64,000 nucleotides of DNA from Spirometra erinaceieuropaei (GCA_902702965.1 CACRXP010000012.1:2288508-2352507); one strand, 5' to 3'; shown: positions 43,828 through 55,745, counted from the stretch's first letter. Notes: generated by a model not told the origin, from the sequence alone. Numbers and translations: made by a program.

Positions 43828-44131
43828 TGTGATGGCCCCACTCCAGGTGCCCGCTGCAGCGGCGGTCTTGATTTCTACCAAGCACAGTTAGCCAACTCGG
43901 CCAATCAGCTACAGAGCTGATGCAGAAGACATGCCTCCGCTTTGGGCGCTCCTACGTCTGCCGCCGATGACACTCGGACGCCTGCTCCGGCGGCCTCTGA
44001 TATTTTCTTCTCTTCCGACAGCCAACTTGCTCCGTTCACTCTGCGCAGAATAAAGTACAAACTCTCTCTCTCTGCCGGCGTCCAGCTTCTCTTCTTTCTA
44101 TTCGGAACCAAGCTCGAAAGTCGCAGTGGTT
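43828..44131 (+). mobile_element. Possible solo LTR
   Basis: Starts TGTGATGGCCCC, contains a polyadenylation-like AATAAA (44050) soon after GTTCACTCTGCGC, and is bounded by AAGATCTG at 43822-43829 and 44132-44139. LTRs of about 300 bp with TG starts and an internal AATAAA are typical, but the 3' end is not a standard CA. No gag or pol lies nearby. Confidence 0.3.
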
Positions 44132-44976
44132 AAGATCTGCCTGCTGATTTCTGTACACCGGGATATCCAACTCCCTCTCCCAGCAAGAATCCACATTGTT
44201 TAACAAGACAATGCGCAACCGAAGCTCGCATTGCGCTGTAAATTATCTTGGAACGGGATCAAGGAGTTGCTGTGAAACGTTACCTTTAAATGCGCAGAAA
44301 AATTTATCTAAATCCTGCCATGAAAACACATGTTGCCGACTGAAAGGAAGGAGCTATTCTTTAACTTTTTTTCTTTATGGGTACCTGGATTTTAAACTCC
44401 TGTAACGTCTCCCGGAGTCTGGTAATGCTCGTAGGTGCCCAGTATCCATGAAAATACTAATTTTCTGCCAGACAATTGGTTCAAACAAACTCCCCGACAA
44501 AAGTGATCCAAGCTCAAGCAATGACCAGATTCGCTCTGGAAAAAGGAGAAAAGAAAGTGCCTCCCCTTTCTGGCCGCTCCGCTAAGTAGAATGCCTATTA
44601 GGACAATTTTCACAAGTGTCCTTCGCTGGAAAACGTGAACAGAACAATATGCGAAAACTCGTCGACCCAGTTGAATTTCAAACACACAAACCAGCAAGGA
44701 CACGGCGTGAGTGCGGCCTTTAATGCTTCAGTCCAAGTCATCGAGTGTGTTTGCTGAACAATCGTCCCGTTATAGCTTCTAAACATTTAACCCCTTCCAA
44801 GGGAAATTTATTCTTGACATTGTCATACTGCATTGTATATGCTGATAACAAATTCTGCACCTGTAGTGAAATAACTATGACACAAAGAGCAACATGACGG
44901 CCCTGCATGCTACCGCAGTTTGCGTGAGAGAGCATGTGGACTAACAGTGAAAATTACTGGTTGTTTGGCAGATTTT
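44132..44976. other. Nothing recognised
   Basis: A 103-codon frame (44392-44703, minus) has no known domain. Confidence 0.35.
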
Positions 44977-45272
44977 GAATAATTCGTTTTGACCCAACTG
45001 TGGAAAAATCGGCGACATCGGAGGGGTTCGAACGAACGGCAGCAAGGGAAGACCTTAGTACAGCCAACACGCTAGCCATTTGAGTTACGAGGCCCACCGA
45101 AAGACGTGAGTTTAATTACATTTGGCTCAAATAATCCACCTAGCCTATTGCAACGTCCAGAATTCACCAAATGTGATACAGTAAGCCGACTGTCTAAGCA
45201 GGATTTCCTGAGTAATCCACCTAGAATCTGCCAGATGACTACAAGGCTCACGTAATTCAGAGGTGTTTTGGT
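44977..45272 (-). mobile_element. SINE S1, second full-length copy
   Basis: Flanked by AGATTTT (44970-44976 and 45273-45279). On the minus strand: a leader of about 180 bp with GAATTACGTGAGCC and TTACTCAGGAAATCCTGCTT, also present in the 31509 copy; then the tRNA-like part with CTCGTAACTCAAATGG and B box GTTCGAACCCC; then the tail CACAGTTGGGTCAAAA. Confidence 0.75.
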
Positions 45273-45279
45273 AGATTTT

Positions 45280-45395
45280 AAACTCACGCCTCCCAGGTGG
45301 CTATAGCGTTGGCTGTACTAAAGTCTCTCCTCGCGGTCATGGGTCCGAATCCCACCGAGGCGTCGAGTTTTCCACAGTTGGGTCAAAAGAAACAG
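45280..45395 (+). mobile_element. SINE S1, 5'-truncated copy head-to-head with the previous one
   Basis: The end of the leader (AAACTCACG) is followed by the tRNA-like part GGTGGCTATAGCGTTGGC, B box GGTCCGAATCCC and tail GGCGTCGAGTTTTCCACAG. The A-box side is diverged. Confidence 0.65.
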
Positions 45396-45552
45396 GGGGA
45401 AGGTGGGCGGTCGCTCTTCCAAAAAAAGGAACTACTTGTGACATCATTTGCGCTTCTCCATTTACGTGCAGAGATTTGCTAGAATGCTATTTTGTGCATG
45501 TTTATCTTGTACATTGCACGCAAACTCGGTATTGTTCAAAATAAACAAAATG

Positions 45553-45612
45553 TACCGTAAGACACAACGAAACGAATGAGTTCCGTAAGACGGATCGGTG
45601 AGCGCACCCTAC
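45553..45612. repeat. SINE S2 hairpin-arm scrap
   Basis: ACGAATGAGTTCCGTAAGAC and CGGTGAGCGCACCC match the right hairpin arm of S2. Confidence 0.55.
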
Positions 45613-45716
45613 TAAAGTGATCTTTGTTTACAAGTCACAGCTGCCCCCTCGGACTCCTACACTGTAGCCTGAACAACTCAATCAAACATGAGTAAGCAGT
45701 GGACAGTACCGTTGCC

Positions 45717-46020
45717 GGCAACGGTAGGTTGTGTAACCCCACTTCGCAACCAGTAGCCCCAGTCTCGTGTAATACGGGAATGGTGGTATTCGAGGTTTTA
45801 CAGGTGGGACATCACCGCGTAGCGGGAGCGAACTTCATACAATGACACTCAGAAAATAGATATATATCCGCTGAACTTCTTCTTCTACGCCCATATATAG
45901 CAACGGAAGCGGACGCGTTAATTGAAAAATAAGCAAAAAGCAAGTCTCAATAAATAACAGGCAACTGAATAATCCGTCGCCGGCAAATTTGCGACAGCCC
46001 AGAGACCGATGAAACGAACA
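45717..46020. mobile_element. D-family element, left part
   Basis: Begins GGCAACGGTAGGTTGTG and follows the D interior (GGTTTTACAGGTGGGAC, AAAATAAGCAAAAAGCAA, CAACTGAATAATCCG). The right inverted repeat was not found. Confidence 0.5.
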
Positions 46021-48859
46021 ATCAATAGAAGAGAACAGCAGGTGCCAAACATAGTAGCTGTGACAAACTGGACCCGTCCTCTGGTCATGTAGGTCGTTGT
46101 CGGCTGTAGTGGAAAGGGAGGTGGAGAAAGGAAAAAAGACATAAGTCAACAGAAAATGAGTTCTCTCGATCTCCCACTAGCCTTTAAGGGTCTGAAGTCT
46201 GATGTTACAGAATACTACTAGTCAGTATGACCAATCCTGTCTTCGCATCAGTGAAACATTTATGAGAAGCCGAAGGAGAACTCGCAGTTTTCTTCCTTAT
46301 GTTTGAGCAGTGAAATAGAAATCAGCATCCTAAGTAAGTAAGGTCAAATTTTACAGCTTTAAGTGATTCATACTCAGCGTCAATAGTTTCAGAAGGTGAA
46401 CTGTTTGAATCTTTGCGCCGAGAATAATCATTTGTGACTTTTTTCATGTTATAGCGTGACCGGTAACCTTGTCAACCAAACACATTAAGAGGGGTAATAA
46501 TCGAAGCGTCTACCAAATCTAGTACCATTTCACGAAAAATACTCTTTATGGTTGGTGCAAATTTTGTATGCTAGTCGAAGCCACCGACATCCTTCGAAAT
46601 CAAGAGCAAAGTTCTAACAGTGGAGGGTTCCCTTGATGCAGGAGTTGCATTTACCGACAAACTCTGGACAATTCGGGATGTTGCATTGCGCGCTGGAACT
46701 TTTCGATTTTTACTTAATGCGAATAAGTAGCCATTTATTTTTGGAAATAGTAATTGAAACAAAGGCTCTGGCGGATAAATATCTGACTTGCCGGAGGAAT
46801 CCTTAATAGGGTCTTCCTGTGGAAGGTGTTATGTGGGTATCCACTATTTGTCCCTGAATTCACGTGCATATTGTGTAGCTTAGTGTTGTGTCTTTAATAA
46901 AGACGTATCGAGAAATTCAAGACTGCAAAAAATGCTAGGGTTACGCCATAGGAAAGCACAAGAGTTGCATGACCTTATTAAGTGATAGGGAGTTCTTCAA
47001 AGATTCTTAGGTTGACTTATTGTTTAGGTTTACTTTTTGGTAAACATAATTCGGCAAAGCCTATGACAACGACCATTTACTCTGAGCTGATTGTGCCTTT
47101 CTTTGGGAACGACACTTCTAGCTCACGTTCATGGACAAGAATGTTCCAGTCAAAGATATTACCTACTTTTCTCTGCGATTTGAGCCGACACGGGGAATAC
47201 TTATTTGCATTGGGTAGTTGGAATGTCTGTGCAATAAGGTTGTGTGTAGTGTAGAATGCATCGATTACCTTCCCTGTAAAGTTTTGTGAGACACCACTGT
47301 CAAGATTGAGAATTCTTATTACTTGAACCCTCATTTTCTTTTCGACCGGCGCTGGAATCGCAATTTGCAGCTAGTTATTTGCTTGTCTTGCCAGTCTTGT
47401 TCGCGCGGCCCGCATATTATGACTTTTTAATCATTTAAACAAGAATTGTCCAGTCATGCGACTCTTTGGCATTTTGTATTTTGAGAGACGTTTCGGACGA
47501 TTTTTATTCGCCTCAAGTAAAAGCTCGTATTTCTTCCGGTTCCAGAGGTTTGGTGTCCTTGCTTTTGATTTTGGTGGCGAAGGGAGTTATACTACACCCT
47601 AATCGTTGATTTTTTCCGAATTTTTCGAGCTAATCTGATTAGCGAAACAGCAGTTTTGGCGAAAACAAGCTACACAGCTGCAGAAGGCTTCTGCGACTTC
47701 TAATTGAAATATACGCCTTTTTGAGGACAACACAGTTTGATAACCAATGTGCTTCTCTCGAGGTACGGCTGTAAATCATTCTTATTTCCCCTAAGACTTT
47801 TTCTAGGCACCCTGCTATCCTATCTAGCGACAGACCCTCACATTTCTGCTGGCTATACTCATCTTCGATGTGCATCATTTCTTTCATCCCATCAAATGAG
47901 AAACACCTTCATTTTTCTAGCGCATTCTCGCATTGCGGTACGGTTTATTGTGACCTTACAGCAGTATACTACCGGTCAATTCTTTTCCGTTACAGTGAGC
48001 TTAAATCTTTCTTTTAGCGCGCCAGTCGATGCCTCCAGTTTCACGCAGAAATTCCGAAATATCGAGTCAACATTATATTCCAGTGCGTGGCTCGTTGCTT
48101 TCTTTCGTGTGAAGTTGACGACAGTCCCTCTGAGAAAATACGTTTGACTTTAGACATTATTGGGTAGAGCCTTAAAGAACGGGCTCAATTCGATTCCAGT
48201 GCTAGTTACGGTAGCCTTGAACAGACGTTTTGTTATCTGCGCACATATTAGCGGTGGGATTTGCTTTCGGAAGATACAGAGGCCATACACACACACTAGG
48301 TATCCCCTCTCACGAAACACTAACTAGCACTGAACTATTCCCTTTTAAGCATTAAGGATTGATCAGGTGATGCAATGCCCTTCGATGGTTAATACAGTGT
48401 ACCCTTCGGATTTTGGCTCTTCACCCCTCTTTGAACAGATTTCGCTCAGAAAAAGTGGCTGTCATACGATCCATGCCTACACTAGCGTTTGATAACTTTG
48501 CCTGAAACTCTCGTAGAGACTTAAACATTCCTCAAATTATTCACTTTAAATAAGGGCACGTTTCGGTTTCAAAGTTCTGCACTCTGGCTCTCTTAAGACG
48601 TGTGTGCATAGTTCAATTTCAGCAGACTTATCATTGCTGCATTCAAACAACTCAACTCGATCCGCGTCTATACCAAATACTTGGTGTATACTAGGAAACA
48701 TTGAAAAGGGTACTTGAATTTGTCTTAGCTAACAGATAAAGCTTTGAAACAATTTGAACTGCCGTTCGTTTTGCACCATGAGCGGGAATAATTCAACTTT
48801 TTTTCAGAATTGACGTATTCAGAAATACAAGGCTAAGGAAAATGCTAGGATTACGCAAC
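46021..48859. other. Long stretch with one short dispersed repeat
   Basis: No recognised gene. Frames such as 47077-47334 (minus, 85 codons) and 47737-48147 (plus, 136 codons) have no known domain. A short repeat links 46903-46965 and 48806-48862 (AAATGCTAGGGTTACGC and AAATGCTAGGATTACGC). Confidence 0.4.
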
Positions 48860-49086
48860 ACGAAAAGCTGCCGCTGGAGTTTGAAACCGCACTCTTCTGG
48901 TTAGAAGTCCAGCGAACCAACTACTGAGCCACGGGCCCGTTATCCTCTCCGCCGTGATCGGGTCTATTAACTACGGTGGAGGGGCGCTCACCGATCAGTT
49001 TACGGGCCGCGAGGACTCTACATTTGGTCCCGAGACACAAAGGGTCGAGCCCTTCCCGTAAGCTGATTTGTGAGCGCCCCTCTATC
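48860..49086 (-). mobile_element. SINE S2, diverged copy
   Basis: A damaged tRNA-like part (ACTACTGAGCCACGGGCCCG on the plus strand) is followed by the hairpin: GGTGGAGGGGCGCTCACCGA pairs with GTGAGCGCCCCTC at 49071. The tail is lost. Confidence 0.6.
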
Positions 49087-49309
49087 ACAGTTTTACTTAA
49101 TCAGCAATTGCCCCAGACAGGGCGAGTGGAGGAACAATGCTCAACATATCATGCCACAATGGACATTTTTCTGAGAAATACAACCAAGCTTACACAAACA
49201 TTGACAGTAGACAGGAAAACATGCACTAAGCAGTGACTTTTCCCACGAATGTAACTTGCACGGATGGATGGAAGGTAGGTTAGTCAAAAACAACATGAAG
49301 CCATTCATG

Positions 49310-50173
49310 CAAGCAAGTGATCGGTCTCATGAAATGTTGGCCGAAATTCTGAAATGCGTTTTCGATCAGAAACATGACTACCTAAGTAACATACATTTTT
49401 CGCATTGATCTACTATGTTCCTATAAATCCGAACATATTTTATAGAAAACATGTACAAAAATATGCCTTATTTTTCTCGTATAGTAAAAAATCACGTTGT
49501 GTTCACGCTTTATACTCGAAAAAGGAAATTTTTGGTTTTAAAAAAGAGTTTCTTATTATGCGATTTCACAAGATAGCGCAATGTCCATTCATACGGCATC
49601 GTACCTGTTCCTTTATTATCGCTCCTCATGAAATGTGTAACTTAGTCCGCGTCTATTGCAAAATTCCGTGAACTCTGTATGGTATCTTCTTAAAGGCAGA
49701 GAGGAATATATCATTTTTTAAGCGGACAGTATGCACCTTGTAGACTGAAATCGCCAAATGCTAACGCAATGGCCGATCAGGCTCAAAATTATTCGAGAGC
49801 TGAGAAACCTTTTCAAAATCTAAAGTTACACTTTATTCGGGTATGAAACGTGAAGACAACATAATTTTCTATCAAACGAGTAAAAGAAAGTATATTTTGT
49901 GCATGTTTTCTATAAGCTGTACTTGACTTTATAAGACCATCGAAAATCGATGTGAAAAATGCATGCAACTTAAGTAGTCATTTTCTACCAAGTGTGGTTT
50001 CTGCAGGAGGTCGAAAATAAGTGCATTCGAAAGCCGCCATCCTGGCGAGTCCCAAATACTATGGGATTTTGCCGCATGATAATCGTTATTACAACCCCAC
50101 CCAAGTAATCCTTCCTAGTCGAAAACGCATTTCAGAATTTCGCCCAACAATTCATGAGATCAGTCACTCGCTG
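49310..50173. mobile_element. Foldback element B4
   Basis: The left end is CAAGCAAGTGATCGGTCTCA (decayed); the right end is CATGAGATCAGTCACTCGCTG then TA. The left arm is shortened by a deletion near 49380. The core (CATCGTACCTG, ATGGTATCTTCTTAAAGGC) has the same orientation as in B2. Confidence 0.75.
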
Positions 50174-50175
50174 TA

Positions 50176-50599
50176 CATTCCATGTCAATCAGTTTAGAGT
50201 CCTTTAGAGAGCAAGCCAGTCGATAACTCGATCCCACGCTAAGACTAAGTTGAAAAAAACCAACCAAAACGGTCGCGCCAGGACGGACTTGACTGTCAAC
50301 GCCGTCCAGAGAAGAACATAGGCAATGGGTGAACAGACAGTTAGTTCAACCGAAACTAACACTGGTTGGAATGTGCGCGTAACCCTTACATAAACACCAA
50401 CTTAAACAAAAGTGGATAAATGCGAGTCTAGTAGATGCTTAGCAAGTAGAATAACTAGAAAAGGCTGTGTATAAACAAAATATGACAAAGGGCTACCACA
50501 GTCCCTCTGGGGTGAGCTTTGAAGGCCTTATTTCTGGCTATGGTGACGCGTTTCCGGCGGTCAAAAGGCAGTAACAAAAGAGAGCAAGTAAAGTATGTG
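50176..50599. other. Nothing recognised
   Basis: No feature supported. Confidence 0.4.
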
Positions 50600-51440
50600 C
50601 TTTCAACGAGTTAAGTTATTAAAACCCCACGATACGTTCACCCCCCTCTACATGATTTTTTTCTAAGCTTTGACCGTGAAGGGACCTTAACCCATACCGA
50701 ACCGCTAGCCCCCCCCGGCTTGTAACTGGGTCGATCGCACACTTGCTTGATAATGAGTGATCATCATCAGGGCCGTATGACTGGCAACTCGGATCGAGGC
50801 AACGTCGTGTTGCGCCGTGTGCCACCAAGGTAGCGGCCACGTGCAGGAGACTGCTGCCTTCTGATTGGCTGGATAGGCGTGCGCACAAGCACGCCTGACT
50901 GGGTGCGCGTTGTGTGTGCGTGTGTGCTACCAGCCCCCTCCCCCCCCCCCGGGGGGGAGGAATGAACTAAAGAACGGCCTACGAACGTGCAAGATGAGCG
51001 CGTTCAAGCGCTTGTCGCATGCTGCTCTGCGATCATCCCAGGGGACGCAGAGAGACACACGGCAAGTGCTCTTCCTTTGCCTGCGCCGCGCACCCCCCCA
51101 GGCGCTGTCCTCATCCTCCTACCTGCATGCAAGCGTGAATATCCTCTGATGGGCCTGTCTGAGCGTGCTCACGTGCGCGCTCGCGGGTCTAAAAGGTCCC
51201 AGGGGAGACTGGAAGCGGGCGCAGGAGAGTGGACGCGAGGCAAGCGCAGCGTCGGTAACCATTGCGCCCTTGCGACGACGACGACGGCGGCGGCGGCGAC
51301 GACGGAGAGGGCACCAGACGACACAAGGCCGGCCAACCCTGGCAGGGCGCGATTCAAGTCATCATTTTCTTCTGCCGTCGCGGTAGCGCTTACATGGACC
51401 ACTTTCTACTACGCTACGGTTTAAATCACCGCCAGTGTTA
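50600..51440. other. GC- and CpG-rich island-like region
   Basis: Marked by CpG-rich text (for example GTGCGCGCTCGCGGG at 51174), a C12 then G7 run (50942-50960), and GAC/GGC triplets (51275-51305). A small inverted repeat AGGCGTGCG/CACGCCT is at 50874-50895. It may be a promoter or first exon of a host gene, but no start with a recognised product is seen. The plus-strand frame 50987-51424 reads like a low-complexity translation. Confidence 0.35.
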
Positions 51441-51813
51441 AGCATCGCCTCCAACGCACGCATATTACAGCACAAACAAGGTTGTCTCTGTGAGCCTCAT
51501 CTCGGAGGCTAAGGGCCAGCAAGATATGGCATCCTCTGGTAAGCTGTCACCCTCTTCCTCTTTTTTTTTAAAGTCAATCACAACTCGTGCGTCAAATAGG
51601 AAGTTAGGGCTTCTAACCAAAGCCCACAGGATAGGACCTATCTCTGAGGCCCTGTGGTGTTCGATTCACACGCATTCAATATTTCGTTTTCATTTGAGTG
51701 CTGCCATAGGAAATTTCAGAAAAGAACATAACTACTTATCACACGAGTAAGTAGCGCATGATCCGGAACGGTAAAAATTTACGCTCGCGGAATCTAAAGT
51801 AATATCTTCTAGA
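51441..51813. other. Nothing recognised
   Basis: No feature supported between the GC-rich region and the microsatellite. Confidence 0.35.
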
Positions 51814-51846
51814 CATCATCACTACCACCGCCATCGTCATTGCCAT

Positions 51847-51917
<71 letters not shown>

Positions 51918-52072
51918 NNNNNNNNNNNNNNNNNNNNNNNNNNNNNNNNNNNNNNNNNNNNNNNNNNNNNNNNNNNNNNNNNNNNNNNNNNNNNNNNNNN
52001 NNNNNNNNNNNNNNNNNNNNNNNNNNNNNNNNNNNNNNNNNNNNNNNNNNNNNCATCATCACCACCACCACC

Positions 52073-52135
<63 letters not shown>

Positions 52136-52142
52136 AGCAGCA
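51814..52142. repeat. Trinucleotide microsatellite with assembly gap
   Basis: ACT repeats (51847-51917), then 136 unknown bases (51918-52053), then CAC, CAT and CAG runs. The gap size is probably arbitrary. Six-frame translations here give homopolymers and are not genes. Confidence 0.95.
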
Positions 52143-52645
52143 GTGCTGAGGCTCAAGGAAATGCAAATAATAGCATTGGGTCCCCAATTAATGGAGAAGT
52201 ATGTGATATCGAGGAGGCTTGCACGAGGCCAAAAAATCTGGAAATCCAATTTTTAGCCAAATCACATGCATCTGGCTTAGAAACATATCGTCAAATAGTA
52301 AGGAATGTGTCTGTGTATTGCATCCTCATTCGTTCGCTTACATGTTTCAAAAGGGTTTACAGATCTGGTTAGTGGTCGTTAGATGCTCTAAAAATTTCCA
52401 CTTTTTGGGTTATATTTATGTTAAAAATTTTCGAAAGAATATAAAACAAGGACTTTCAAATTATGACGTGACAGCTATAGTCGCGATTTTTTGGTTAAAA
52501 TTTGAGTTAAATACTGCCAACTTTGGCGCATTAAGGAAAATTTTAAAATATGGAATGCAGAGGAAGGTAATGTTTCCAGTGTAAACAGAAGATGGCTGCC
52601 CTTAAGCCCAAACTCAGAAGTCGAATAAGAGCTCTCCCAGACGCC
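52143..52645. other. Nothing recognised
   Basis: A 121-codon plus-strand frame (52219-52584) has no known domain. Confidence 0.35.
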
Positions 52646-53736
52646 TCACCGGCTGTCAGTAGCTTCATAGCGCAGCTGAAAGATGCTTAGTCTATCGCAG
52701 TCGCCCCATATGGTCTCTGGTTTTTGTACAGAACTCACTAGTCCCCAACTTATTGCAATCATGGCTAGTCTCGAAAAGTCTTCTTCAGAAGCCTTTACAG
52801 TATTTCCGTTTGAAAATCGGTGACGGACCCATGTGCCACTGTTTTCTAACTGGAGAACATACCAAAACCTAAATAAGGTCTTTGGGAAAAAATTGGGAGG
52901 CTTAAGCCCTTTCATTCGTGAGATGCAGTAGCAGAAAGTCGGTGAACAATGATTCTGGAACTTCAAGTAGAGCGACGTTTGTAGTCGCACGTAGTCGGAG
53001 TTGGATTGCAGGCATTTCATAATCCTATAACCACCTTCGAGACTTGGGCCCTGTCTACAGTTTTCTGCCAAAATCTCACGAGCTTGTATGCGATTTGCGT
53101 TTTGTGTTCGAAGCCCTATGTAGGAGCCATTTGTATACGAATAATTCTGATGGAAATTTCCTTTTTTGTGATGATAACTGAAAAACAGTCATTTTTATAT
53201 ATGGTTGCGCGATTAATAAGACTGAAATCGGCCCCAAGAGGGAGGCCCAAGTCAGACGGCGGGGCTTGGTTACGAAAACCCTGTCGCCCCCCTACCTCCG
53301 CCTCAGCGGCTCTTTCTAGAGACCTCAAATTAAATGGTGGCCCGGAGCGTTTCTAGTACGGGTGAGTGGCTCTCAGCCAACTGATGAGCCCTGGCGAATG
53401 AGAAACCTCTGCTGCGTTCTCTGTTCCGCTAATGGCATCACTTTTGTCAACGACTTGGGGGTTTGGCGGTTTAGGTGGTTCTCCTGTAGGTAGTTTTAGG
53501 TGGAGTAACTTCCACACAGTTGGGTCGTTTGAAATTCTTACGAGTATCGTCTTCAATGCATTCGAGTACCCACCGCCTACTCTTTCATGGTTTTGCAGCT
53601 CTAAATAACCTCTACGAAGGAGTCCGAAATTGTGTCTATTATGGAACACTGACTTCCACTTTTTGACTTGATTTGTTAATGCATACATCCTGACTCCTAT
53701 TTCTTCGTGATGGACCTTTGGCCAAGTCTGGCCCAA
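52646..53736 (-). other. Two unassigned minus-strand open frames
   Basis: Frames of 127 codons (53736-53353) and 141 codons (53071-52646). The first has NQVKKWKSVFHNRHNFGLL and ALKTILVRISNDPTVWKLL; the second has EDFSRLAMIAISWGLVSSVQ. They look more protein-like than most chance frames, and their order would fit pieces of one decayed ORF, but no family is recognised. Confidence 0.25.
53362..53402 (+). ncRNA. Hammerhead-like motif, weak
   Basis: A hairpin TGGCT-CTC-AGCCA, then A, CTGATGA, a spacer GCCCTGGCGAAT, GA and GAAAC. The first two parts match stem I and the core of a type III hammerhead. Stem II hardly pairs in this copy and no proper cleavage triplet precedes stem I, so it is decayed or a coincidence. 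Confidence 0.2.
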
Positions 53737-53740
53737 GCAG

Positions 53741-54464
53741 CATTCTGATGGGGGGAGAGTAGCTTTAAGTCAGTCCAGCCAATGCGAGTTTGTCGAATAC
53801 TCTGTCAATTACTTAACGGCGTGGCTATCCTATCTTAAGGGAGTTTATGAGACCATAATTCGGATATCGGGATCGCGGATAACAGACGTTAGGCAGCCGC
53901 CCAGAAGGAGTCGCGTTCCTCCCTCGTTCTCCTCGAATGATGAGCTCTCGGAAATCAGCTGCAGGTTCCGTAAGAACTGCAAATGCCCGCTTCCATTACT
54001 TCTGTTTTTAATAAAAGTCATTGAAGTTATTTAAGTTTAAGAGATCGCGCGGCAACACTACCTCCATCAGTCTAGCTAGTTCGGAAAATTCAAAAGCGAA
54101 AGATCATTTCACTCAGGTGAAGAAGAGCGTGCTTACTCTCTTCCAGACAGTCCAAGATGTTCTGAAATCTGTCCAACACAGTGGGGGTATTAGCTTCGCT
54201 GTGGGAAAGTGCAGTCGCCTCTGTTCAAAATAAGACGTATATGATAGGAGATTTCGCCAGTATGTTCAATCCGATGACTCTGTCTCTTTTCTCTGTCTTG
54301 TAAATCAATGTGAATCAGTGAAACCTTGGGATCTCAAGCGGTTATTTCTGTGCCTTTAGAGCACTTCGAAAATCAGGGGCTATTTTACAGCTCTAGTTTC
54401 CTACATGCTGGTTTCGACCGATCGAAGTAAATATAGACCGAGAAGAAAGTCACATACGTATACA
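53741..54464. other. Nothing recognised
   Basis: No feature supported. Confidence 0.4.
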
Positions 54465-54995
54465 CATGACTTCGGTTCGATGAAGTGCTTATGAGACACC
54501 TGGTAGACCCCAGTGGTGGACCAACTGCGCCAGCTGTGTCTGTGCGCATGTCTGTGTTTCTGGTCCCAGCTGCTGGTGGTCAGGGTCATGATTGAGTGAA
54601 TGAAGGTAAAATAACCCCTAAACAGTACTGTATCAATCTACCCGCATTCTCTGTCGTCCTTCCTTGCTGCTATTATGACTTGGCCGATTTCGGCCTGGTA
54701 ATTGGTTGCCTGTTCGTGACCTTTGCAACCCATACGGAGCTTGTTTGCTTCGTGAAACCAATAGATCGGTGTGCGCCCATTCCTGATTGAATAAATACCC
54801 GAACTGCAGCGACAGAGAATGACAGGTGGCCAGGCACTGATGAACTTTTGGTTCGATGAAGTGCTTATGACTCATCCCGAAGAATCTAGTGATGGATCAA
54901 CTGCGCCAGGTGCGGCTATGCGTATGTTTGTGATTCTGGTCCCAGCTGCTAGTTAGGGTTATGATTGGCTTAATGTTGACAGAAGGAACCTGAAA
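54465..54995 (+). repeat. Ribozyme-bearing ~370-bp repeat, units R4-R5
   Basis: About 1.4 tandem units. GGTTCGATGAAGTGCTTATG occurs at 54474 and 54850, and the ribozyme-like module at 54583 and about 54956, a period of about 373-376 bp. Internal text such as TGGCCGATTTCGGCCTGG and CAGCGACAGAGAATGACAGG matches the 25-26 kb copies closely. Confidence 0.75.
54583..54643 (+). ncRNA. Hammerhead-like module, copy R4
   Basis: 61 nt as in R1-R3. Stem I (GATTGA/TCAATC), outer GGG/CCC and stem III (ACAGTACTGT) are intact, but CTGA is GTGA and GAAA is TAAA, so the catalytic core is dead. Stem II would be GGT/CCC with mismatches. Confidence 0.45.
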
Positions 54996-55309
54996 TAGTT
55001 ATGTATATAAATATATCCATCTGAGGAGGTGAAAGTAGCTCTGGGAGTGGACTGGCACAAAACATATGCGCCGAAAACATGTGTTTGCTAATTTGACTTT
55101 TCAAGTGTAAACTGGAAACATTCGAAAAACTGACAAAGAAGTGCTTCGGATGTAGTATGCCTTCATTTAGTCAATCTACCAGTTAGTCACACACGCACAC
55201 ATACATATATGAGGCAACATAACTATGGCTCTCGAGATCGCCTCTTCTTCTCACACATAAATATATATGTATAATGCGCATAAAAACCATAGTATGTGTG
55301 GCTAAAATG
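54996..55309. other. Nothing recognised
   Basis: No feature supported; a short CA/TA-rich patch lies near 55190-55270. Confidence 0.35.
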
Positions 55310-55385
55310 TTCGCTTAAAGAGCCGCGGTGGTAGGTCTGAGATAGCAGGTTCAATTTATAATCCTGCCAGTGTCTCGTTGATTCA
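55310..55385 (+). repeat. tRNA-like scrap
   Basis: A stem GCAGG ... CCTGC encloses TTCAATTTATAAT, like a T arm with an insertion, preceded by GCGGTGGTAGG. It cannot form a full tRNA; probably an old SINE head. Confidence 0.25.
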
Positions 55386-55745
55386 TATATTTTCCAAAAT
55401 TTTTAAGAGCCAAATACTAACTAAAGCAGCCTTTGAATAAAGAAAAGCATAGTTTCCTGTATATATAATATAAGGTGGAAACTACTCTTAAATTCCTTCC
55501 AAAAAATAAAACTACATCTATGCGACCGTGTACTCACGGCTAAAGGCGGTGTTTTTATGAGTTGCATTTGTACAACTGGTTAAAGAGATGGTTAGGCAAA
55601 AGTCACTATCCTCTAATGTACCTGCTGGCATTTATTATGTCTCACATCACGTCTTTTAGCAGCTTGAGTTAACCAATTTTTCCGGTACATGTTACGATTG
55701 AGCAAAAAAACGCGATCGATCATGCAAGAATTTTATTTGCCTCAC
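55386..55745. other. Nothing recognised before the PLE fragment
   Basis: The part from about 55690 probably belongs to the PLE terminal repeat; the rest is unrecognised. Confidence 0.35.

Noticed and set aside
50938..50962. C-run followed by G-run as a regulatory hairpin
   Set aside because: Probably a homopolymer pair; length is sequencing-error prone and nothing else supports a function.
51739..52256. Frames made of poly-Met, poly-Val, poly-Ser or poly-Leu
   Set aside because: Microsatellite translations bridged by the gap.
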